Assembly: GCA_944989445.1 (NCBI GenBank)
Contig: CALYLW010001072.1
Coordinates: 268,001-332,000 of the forward strand
Direction of reading: 5' to 3'
DNA length: 64,000 nt
Source: Ampullaceana balthica
Lineage: Eukaryota; Mollusca; Gastropoda; Lymnaeidae
Below the pieces are notes generated by a model. It was not told where the DNA came from, did no database searches, and saw nothing but the letters and a program-made list of their open reading frames with translations. The translations under genes were made by a program, and so were the position numbers. This document shows, in pieces, positions 55,501 through 64,000 of this stretch. How positions within the stretch are numbered: the first letter of the stretch is position 1; each line of letters begins with the position of its first letter.

Positions 55501-58500
55501 AGTCCACTGATGGCCTACCATAACGAGACTGAAGTTATCACAGTGAGTCCACTGATGGCCTACCATAACGAGACTGAAGTTATCACAGTGAGTCTACTGA
55601 TGGCCTACCATAACGAGACTGAAGTTATCACAGTGAGTCCACTGATGGCCTACCATAACGAGACTGAAGTTATCACAGTGAGTCCACTGATGGCCTACCA
55701 TAACGAGACTGAAGTTATCACAGTGAGTCCACTGATGGCCTACCATAACGAGACTGAAGTTATCACAGTGAGTCCACTGATGGCCTACCATAACGAGACT
55801 GAAGTTATCACAGTGAGTCCACTGATGGCCTACCATAACGAGACTGAAGTTATCACAGTGAGTCCACTGATGGCCTACCATAACGAGACTGAAGTTATCA
55901 CAGTGAGTCCACTGATGGCCTACCATAACGAGACTGAAGTTATCACAGTGAGTCCACTGATGGCCTACCATAACGAGACTGAAGTTATCACAGTGAGTCC
56001 ACTGATGGCCTACCATAACGAGACTGAAGTTATCACAGTGAGTCCACTGATGGCCTACCATAACGAGACTGAAGTTATCACAGTGAGTCCACTGATGGCC
56101 TACCATAACGAGACTGAAGTTATCACAGTGAGTCCACTGATGGCCTACCATAACGAGACTGAAGTTATCACAGTGAGTCCACTGATGGCCTACCATAACG
56201 AGACTGAAGTTATCACAGTGAGTCCACTGATGGCCTACCATAACGAGACTGAAGTTATCACAGTGAGTCCACTGATGGCCTACCATAACGAGACTGAAGT
56301 TATCACAGTGAGTCCACTGATGGCCTACCATAACGAGACTGAAGTTATCACAGTGAGTCCACTGATGGCCTACCATAACGAGACTGAAGTTATCACAGTG
56401 AGTCCACTGATGGCCTACCATAACGAGACTGAAGTTATCACAGTGAGTCCACTGATGGCCTACCATAACGAGACTGAAGTTATCACAGTGAGTCCACTGA
56501 TGGCCTACCATAACGAGACTGAAGTTATCACAGTGAGTCCACTGATGGCCTACCATAACGAGACTGAAGTTATCACAGTGAGTCCACTGATGGCCTACCA
56601 TAACGAGACTGAAGTTATCACAGTGAGTCCACTGATGGCCTACCATAACGAGACTGAAGTTATCACAGTGAGTCCACTGATGGCCTACCATAACGAGACT
56701 GAAGTTATCACAGTGAGTCCACTGATGGCCTACCATAACGAGACTGAAGTTATCACAGTGAGTCCACTGATGGCCTACCATAACGAGACTGAAGTTATCA
56801 CAGTGAGTCCACTGATGGCCTACCATAACGAGACTGAAGTTATCACAGTGAGTCCACTGATGGCCTACCATAACGAGACTGAAGTTATCACAGTGAGTCC
56901 ACTGATGGCCTACCATAACGAGACTGAAGTTATCACAGTGAGTCACTGATGGCCTACCATAACGAGACTGAAGTTATCACAGTGAGTCCACTGATGGCCT
57001 ACCATAACGAGACTGAAGTTATCACAGTGAGTCCACTGATGGCCTACCATAACGAGACTGAAGTTATCACAGTGAGTCCACTGATGGCCTACCATAACGA
57101 GACTGAAGTTATCACAGTGAGTCCACTGATGGCCTACCATAACGAGACTGAAGTTATCACAGTGAGTCCACTGATGGCCTACCATAACGAGACTGAAGTT
57201 ATCACAGTGAGTCCACTGATGGCCTACCATAACGAGACTGAAGTTATCACAGTGAGTCCACTGATGGCCTACCATAACGAGACTGAAGTTATCACAGTGA
57301 GTCCACTGATGGCCTACCATAACGAGACTGAAGTTATCACAGTGAGTCCACTGATGGCCTACCATAACGAGACTGAAGTTATCACAGTGAGTCCACTGAT
57401 GGCCTACCATAACGAGACTGAAGTTATCACAGTGAGTCCACTGATGGCCTACCATAACGAGACTGAAGTTATCACAGTGAGTCCACTGATGGCCTACCAT
57501 AACGAGACTGAAGTTATCACAGTGAGTCCACTGATGGCCTACCATAACGAGACTGAAGTTATCACAGTGAGTCCACTGATGGCCTACCATAACGAGACTG
57601 AAGTTATCACAGTGAGTCCACTGATGGCCTACCATAACGAGACTGAAGTTATCACAGTGAGTCCACTGATGGCCTACCATAACGAGACTGAAGTTATCAC
57701 AGTGAGTCCACTGATGGCCTACCATAACGAGACTGAAGTTATCACAGTGAGTCCACTGATGGCCTACCATAACGAGACTGAAGTTATCACAGTGAGTCCA
57801 CTGATGGCCTACCATAACGAGACTGAAGTTATCACAGTGAGTCCACTGATGGCCTACCATAACGAGACTGAAGTTATCACAGTGAGTCCACTGATGGCCT
57901 ACCATAACGAGACTGAAGTTATCACAGTGAGTCCACTGATGGCCTACCATAACGAGACTGAAGTTATCACAGTGAGTCCACTGATGGCCTACCATAACGA
58001 GACTGAAGTTATCACAGTGAGTCCACTGATGGCCTACCATAACGAGACTGAAGTTATCACAGTGAGTCCACTGATGGCCTACCATAACGAGACTGAAGTT
58101 ATCACAGTGAGTCCACTGATGGCCTACCATAACGAGACTGAAGTTATCACAGTGAGTCCACTGATGGCCTACCATAACGAGACTGAAGTTATCACAGTGA
58201 GTCCACTGATGGCCTACCATAACGAGACTGAAGTTATCACAGTGAGTCCACTGATGGCCTACCATAACGAGACTGAAGTTATCACAGTGAGTCCACTGAT
58301 GGCCTACCATAACGAGACTGAAGTTATCACAGTGAGTCCACTGATGGCCTACCATAACGAGACTGAAGTTATCACAGTGAGTCCACTGATGGCCTACCAT
58401 AACGAGACTGAAGTTATCACAGTGAGTCCACTGATGGCCTACCATAACGAGACTGAAGTTATCACAGTGAGTCCACTGATGGCCTACCATAACGAGACTG

Positions 58501-61500
58501 AAGTTATCACAGTGAGTCCACTGATGGCCTACCATAACGAGACTGAAGTTATCACAGTGAGTCCACTGATGGCCTACCATAACGAGACTGAAGTTATCAC
58601 AGTGAGTCCACTGATGGCCTACCATAACGAGACTGAAGTTATCACAGTGAGTCCACTGATGGCCTACCATAACGAGACTGAAGTTATCACAGTGAGTCCA
58701 CTGATGGCCTACCATAACGAGACTGAAGTTATCACAGTGAGTCCACTGATGGCCTACCATAACGAGACTGAAGTTATCACAGTGAGTCCACTGATGGCCT
58801 ACCATAACGAGACTGAAGTTATCACAGTGAGTCCACTGATGGCCTACCATAACGAGACTGAAGTTATCACAGTGAGTCCACTGATGGCCTACCATAACGA
58901 GACTGAAGTTATCACAGTGAGTCCACTGATGGCCTACCATAACGAGACTGAAGTTATCACAGTGAGTCCACTGATGGCCTACCATAACGAGACTGAAGTT
59001 ATCACAGTGAGTCCACTGATGGCCTACCATAACGAGACTGAAGTTATCACAGTGAGTCCACTGATGGCCTACCATAACGAGACTGAAGTTATCACAGTGA
59101 GTCCACTGATGGCCTACCATAACGAGACTGAAGTTATCACAGTGAGTCCACTGATGGCCTACCATAACGAGACTGAAGTTATCACAGTGAGTCCACTGAT
59201 GGCCTACCATAACGAGACTGAAGTTATCACAGTGAGTCCACTGATGGCCTACCATAACGAGACTGAAGTTATCACAGTGAGTCCACTGATGGCCTACCAT
59301 AACGAGACTGAAGTTATCACAGTGAGTCCACTGATGGCCTACCATAACGAGACTGAAGTTATCACAGTGAGTCCACTGATGGCCTACCATAACGAGACTG
59401 AAGTTATCACAGTGAGTCCACTGATGGCCTACCATAACGAGACTGAAGTTATCACAGTGAGTCCACTGATGGCCTACCATAACGAGACTGAAGTTATCAC
59501 AGTGAGTCCACTGATGGCCTACCATAACGAGACTGAAGTTATCACAGTGAGTCCACTGATGGCCTACCATAACGAGACTGAAGTTATCACAGTGAGTCTA
59601 CTGATGGCCTACCATAACGAGACTGAAGTTATCACAGTGAGTCCACTGATGGCCTACCATAACGAGACTGAAGTTATCACAGTGAGTCCACTGATGGCCT
59701 ACCATAACGAGACTGAAGTTATCACAGTGAGTCCACTGATGGCCTACCATAACGAGACTGAAGTTATCACAGTGAGTCCACTGATGGCCTACCATAACGA
59801 GACTGAAGTTATCACAGTGAGTCCACTGATGGCCTACCATAACGAGACTGAAGTTATCACAGTGAGTCCACTGATGGCCTACCATAACGAGACTGAAGTT
59901 ATCACAGTGAGTCCACTGATGGCCTACCATAACGAGACTGAAGTTATCACAGTGAGTCCACTGATGGCCTACCATAACGAGACTGAAGTTATCACAGTGA
60001 GTCCACTGATGGCCTACCATAACGAGACTGAAGTTATCACAGTGAGTCCACTGATGGCCTACCATAACGAGACTGAAGTTATCACAGTGAGTCCACTGAT
60101 GGCCTACCATAACGAGACTGAAGTTATCACAGTGAGTCCACTGATGGCCTACCATAACGAGACTGAAGTTATCACAGTGAGTCCACTGATGGCCTACCAT
60201 AACGAGACTGAAGTTATCACAGTGAGTCCACTGATGGCCTACCATAACGAGACTGAAGTTATCACAGTGAGTCCACTGATGGCCTACCATAACGAGACTG
60301 AAGTTATCACAGTGAGTCCACTGATGGCCTACCATAACGAGACTGAAGTTATCACAGTGAGTCTACTGATGGCCTACCATAACGAGACTGAAGTTATCAC
60401 AGTGAGTCCACTGATGGCCTACCATAACGAGACTGAAGTTATCACAGTGAGTCCACTGATGGCCTACCATAACGAGACTGAAGTTATCACAGTGAGTCCA
60501 CTGATGGCCTACCATAACGAGACTGAAGTTATCACAGTGAGTCCACTGATGGCCTACCATAACGAGACTGAAGTTATCACAGTGAGTCCACTGATGGCCT
60601 ACCATAACGAGACTGAAGTTATCACAGTGAGTCCACTGATGGCCTACCATAACGAGACTGAAGTTATCACAGTGAGTCCACTGATGGCCTACCATAACGA
60701 GACTGAAGTTATCACAGTGAGTCCACTGATGGCCTACCATAACGAGACTGAAGTTATCACAGTGAGTCCACTGATGGCCTACCATAACGAGACTGAAGTT
60801 ATCACAGTGAGTCCACTGATGGCCTACCATAACGAGACTGAAGTTATCACAGTGAGTCCACTGATGGCCTACCATAACGAGACTGAAGTTATCACAGTGA
60901 GTCCACTGATGGCCTACCATAACGAGACTGAAGTTATCACAGTGAGTCCACTGATGGCCTACCATAACGAGACTGAAGTTATCACAGTGAGTCCACTGAT
61001 GGCCTACCATAACGAGACTGAAGTTATCACAGTGAGTCCACTGATGGCCTACCATAACGAGACTGAAGTTATCACAGTGAGTCCACTGATGGCCTACCAT
61101 AACGAGACTGAAGTTATCACAGTGAGTCCACTGATGGCCTACCATAACGAGACTGAAGTTATCACAGTGAGTCCACTGATGGCCTACCATAACGAGACTG
61201 AAGTTATCACAGTGAGTCCACTGATGGCCTACCATAACGAGACTGAAGTTATCACAGTGAGTCCACTGATGGCCTACCATAACGAGACTGAAGTTATCAC
61301 AGTGAGTCCACTGATGGCCTACCATAACGAGACTGAAGTTATCACAGTGAGTCCACTGATGGCCTACCATAACGAGACTGAAGTTATCACAGTGAGTCCA
61401 CTGATGGCCTACCATAACGAGACTGAAGTTATCACAGTGAGTCCACTGATGGCCTACCATAACGAGACTGAAGTTATCACAGTGAGTCCACTGATGGCCT

Positions 61501-64000
61501 ACCATAACGAGACTGAAGTTATCACAGTGAGTCCACTGATGGCCTACCATAACGAGACTGAAGTTATCACAGTGAGTCCACTGATGGCCTACCATAACGA
61601 GACTGAAGTTATCACAGTGAGTCCACTGATGGCCTACCATAACGAGACTGAAGTTATCACAGTGAGTCCACTGATGGCCTACCATAACGAGACTGAAGTT
61701 ATCACAGTGAGTCCACTGATGGCCTACCATAACGAGACTGAAGTTATCACAGTGAGTCCACTGATGGCCTACCATAACGAGACTGAAGTTATCACAGTGA
61801 GTCCACTGATGGCCTACCATAACGAGACTGAAGTTATCACAGTGAGTCCACTGATGGCCTACCATAACGAGACTGAAGTTATCACAGTGAGTCCACTGAT
61901 GGCCTACCATAACGAGACTGAAGTTATCACAGTGAGTCCACTGATGGCCTACCATAACGAGACTGAAGTTATCACAGTGAGTCCACTGATGGCCTACCAT
62001 AACGAGACTGAAGTTATCACAGTGAGTCCACTGATGGCCTACCATAACGAGACTGAAGTTATCACAGTGAGTCCACTGATGGCCTACCATAACGAGACTG
62101 AAGTTATCACAGTGAGTCCACTGATGGCCTACCATAACGAGACTGAAGTTATCACAGTGAGTCCACTGATGGCCTACCATAACGAGACTGAAGTTATCAC
62201 AGTGAGTCCACTGATGGCCTACCATAACGAGACTGAAGTTATCACAGTGAGTCCACTGATGGCCTACCATAACGAGACTGAAGTTATCACAGTGAGTCCA
62301 CTGATGGCCTACCATAACGAGACTGAAGTTATCACAGTGAGTCCACTGATGGCCTACCATAACGAGACTGAAGTTATCACAGTGAGTCCACTGATGGCCT
62401 ACCATAACGAGACTGAAGTTATCACAGTGAGTCCACTGATGGCCTACCATAACGAGACTGAAGTTATCACAGTGAGTCCACTGATGGCCTACCATAACGA
62501 GACTGAAGTTATCACAGTGAGTCCACTGATGGCCTACCATAACGAGACTGAAGTTATCACAGTGAGTCCACTGATGGCCTACCATAACGAGACTGAAGTT
62601 ATCACAGTGAGTCCACTGATGGCCTACCATAACGAGACTGAAGTTATCACAGTGAGTCCACTGATGGCCTACCATAACGAGACTGAAGTTATCACAGTGA
62701 GTCCACTGATGGCCTACCATAACGAGACTGAAGTTATCACAGTGAGTCCACTGATGGCCTACCATAACGAGACTGAAGTTATCACAGTGAGTCTACTGAT
62801 GGCCTACCATAACGAGACTGAAGTTATCACAGTGAGTCCACTGATGGCCTACCATAACGAGACTGAAGTTATCACAGTGAGTCCACTGATGGCCTACCAT
62901 AACGAGACTGAAGTTATCACAGTGAGTCCACTGATGGCCTACCATAACGAGACTGAAGTTATCACAGTGAGTCCACTGATGGCCTACCATAACGAGACTG
63001 AAGTTATCACAGTGAGTCCACTGATGGCCTACCATAACGAGACTGAAGTTATCACAGTGAGTCCACTGATGGCCTACCATAACGAGACTGAAGTTATCAC
63101 AGTGAGTCCACTGATGGCCTACCATAACGAGACTGAAGTTATCACAGTGAGTCCACTGATGGCCTACCATAACGAGACTGAAGTTATCACAGTGAGTCCA
63201 CTGATGGCCTACCATAACGAGACTGAAGTTATCACAGTGAGTCCACTGATGGCCTACCATAACGAGACTGAAGTTATCACAGTGAGTCTACTGATGGCCT
63301 ACCATAACGAGACTGAAGTTATCACAGTGAGTCTACTGATGGCCTACCATAACGAGACTGAAGTTATCACAGTGAGTCCACTGATGGCCTACCATAACGA
63401 GACTGAAGTTATCACAGTGAGTCCACTGATGGCCTACCATAACGAGACTGAAGTTATCACAGTGAGTCTACTGATGGCCTACCATAACGAGACTGAAGTT
63501 ATCACAGTGAGTCTACTGATGGCCTACCATAACGAGACTGAAGTTATCACAGTGAGTCCACTGATGGCCTACCATAACGAGACTGAAGTTATCACAGTGA
63601 GTCTACTGATGGCCTACCATAACGAGACTGAAGTTATCACAGTGAGTCCACTGATGGCCTACCATAACGAGACTGAAGTTATCACAGTGAGTCCACTGAT
63701 GGCCTACCATAACGAGACTGAAGTTATCACAGTGAGTCCACTGATGGCCTACCATAACGAGACTGAAGTTATCACAGTGAGTCCACTGATGGCCTACCAT
63801 AACGAGACTGAAGTTATCACAGTGAGTCCACTGATGGCCTACCATAACGAGACTGAAGTTATCACAGTGAGTCCACTGATGGCCTACCATAACGAGACTG
63901 AAGTTATCACAGTGAGTCCACTGATGGCCTACCATAACGAGACTGAAGTTATCACAGTGAGTCCACTGATGGCCTACCATAACGAGACTGAAGTTATCAC
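52537..64000. repeat. 45-bp satellite, about 255 copies, open at the window end
   Basis: The unit is ctgatggcctaccataacg followed by agactgaagttatcacagtg and 'agtcca'. Copies are almost identical over 11.5 kb. I see one recurrent C-to-T variant (gtctactg instead of gtccactg) at 55370, 55415, 55460, 55595, 59599, 60364, 62794, 63289, 63334, 63469, 63514 and 63604, and one single-base deletion at about 56944. The first unit is continuous with module M. Since 45 is a multiple of three, long frames (MAYHNETEVITVSPL on plus, MVGHQWTHCDNFSLV on minus) stay open on both strands; they are not evidence of coding. Confidence 0.98.

Noticed and set aside
52525..56949. A 1474-codon plus-strand frame repeating MAYHNETEVITVSPL, and minus-strand frames repeating MVGHQWTHCDNFSLV
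   Set aside because: The unit is 45 bp, a multiple of three, so any stop-free frame of one unit stays open for the whole array. Frames are open on both strands at once, and a one-base deletion at about 56944 breaks the plus frame without other consequence. No independent sign of coding.
1..64000. tRNA, rRNA or other structured RNA genes
   Set aside because: I looked for tRNA-like A and B boxes and rRNA-like conserved segments on both strands by eye and found none I could support. A covariance-model scan was not possible here.

Overview
This is intergenic or heterochromatin-like DNA from a eukaryote, most likely an invertebrate animal. It is AT-rich and packed with hAT transposon relics, a Penelope-like element, a CR1/L2-like LINE fragment, a Ty3/Gypsy-type LTR element, microsatellites and minisatellites. 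Nothing is bacterial: there are no operons, and the only plausible host gene has consensus spliceosomal introns. A mollusc is a guess from the repeat style, not something the sequence proves. Most long open frames here are by-products of tandem repeats and are not reported as genes.

The backbone is one dispersed repeat about 2.5-3 kb long, called module M below. In plus orientation its landmarks run: a 'gaaacatcacccgtgtgtc' minisatellite; a block with 'gaatctattgacacccc'; a pyrimidine (TC) tract; 'gacttcataatgagtgtg'; 'tttgtacagtgtgtgtcac'; 'gtgaccaggtatc'; a GT tract; 'cagtcacagccagttaact'; an AT-rich stretch; 'gtcaggtctactgatggcc'; 'accagctcgttgttactt'; then the minisatellite again. Copies lie head to tail. 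They are in plus orientation at about 1-24.4 kb, minus at about 25.7-43.7 kb, and plus again from 46.9 kb to the end.

Layout. 0-3.1 kb: module tail, a hAT MITE, a hairpin/foldback mosaic and a 30-bp satellite. 3.1-6.7 kb: an LTR retrotransposon with a Gag-like frame and no polymerase. 6.7-14.4 kb: two module cycles with several minisatellites and a hAT element that has a perfect 8-bp target duplication. 14.4-19 kb: minisatellites, a foldback, 1.4 kb of unclassified AT-rich DNA and a dead hAT transposase. 19.3-26.6 kb: copies of a second family, element C (CAGTGCTGCCAG termini, LINE-tail cargo), and a LINE RT fragment. 26.6-31 kb: an inverted-repeat element, the only gene-like island (three exons, minus strand, 28.5-29.5 kb) and a Penelope-like relic. 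31-43.7 kb: minus-strand modules, including 6 kb of GA-rich satellite and a 44-bp satellite. 43.7-46.9 kb: three hAT relics and a satellite made from a hAT end. 46.9-52.5 kb: plus-strand modules with nested copies of element C. 52.5-64 kb: a nearly perfect 45-bp satellite that runs off the window.

The main biological story is satellite birth. Module M, element C and a hAT terminus have each had short internal segments amplified into tandem arrays, with a different segment chosen in different copies. For the 45-bp satellite the likely first step can be read directly: unexpanded module copies carry two near-identical octamers (gtctactg and ttccactg or gtccactg) exactly 45 bp apart.
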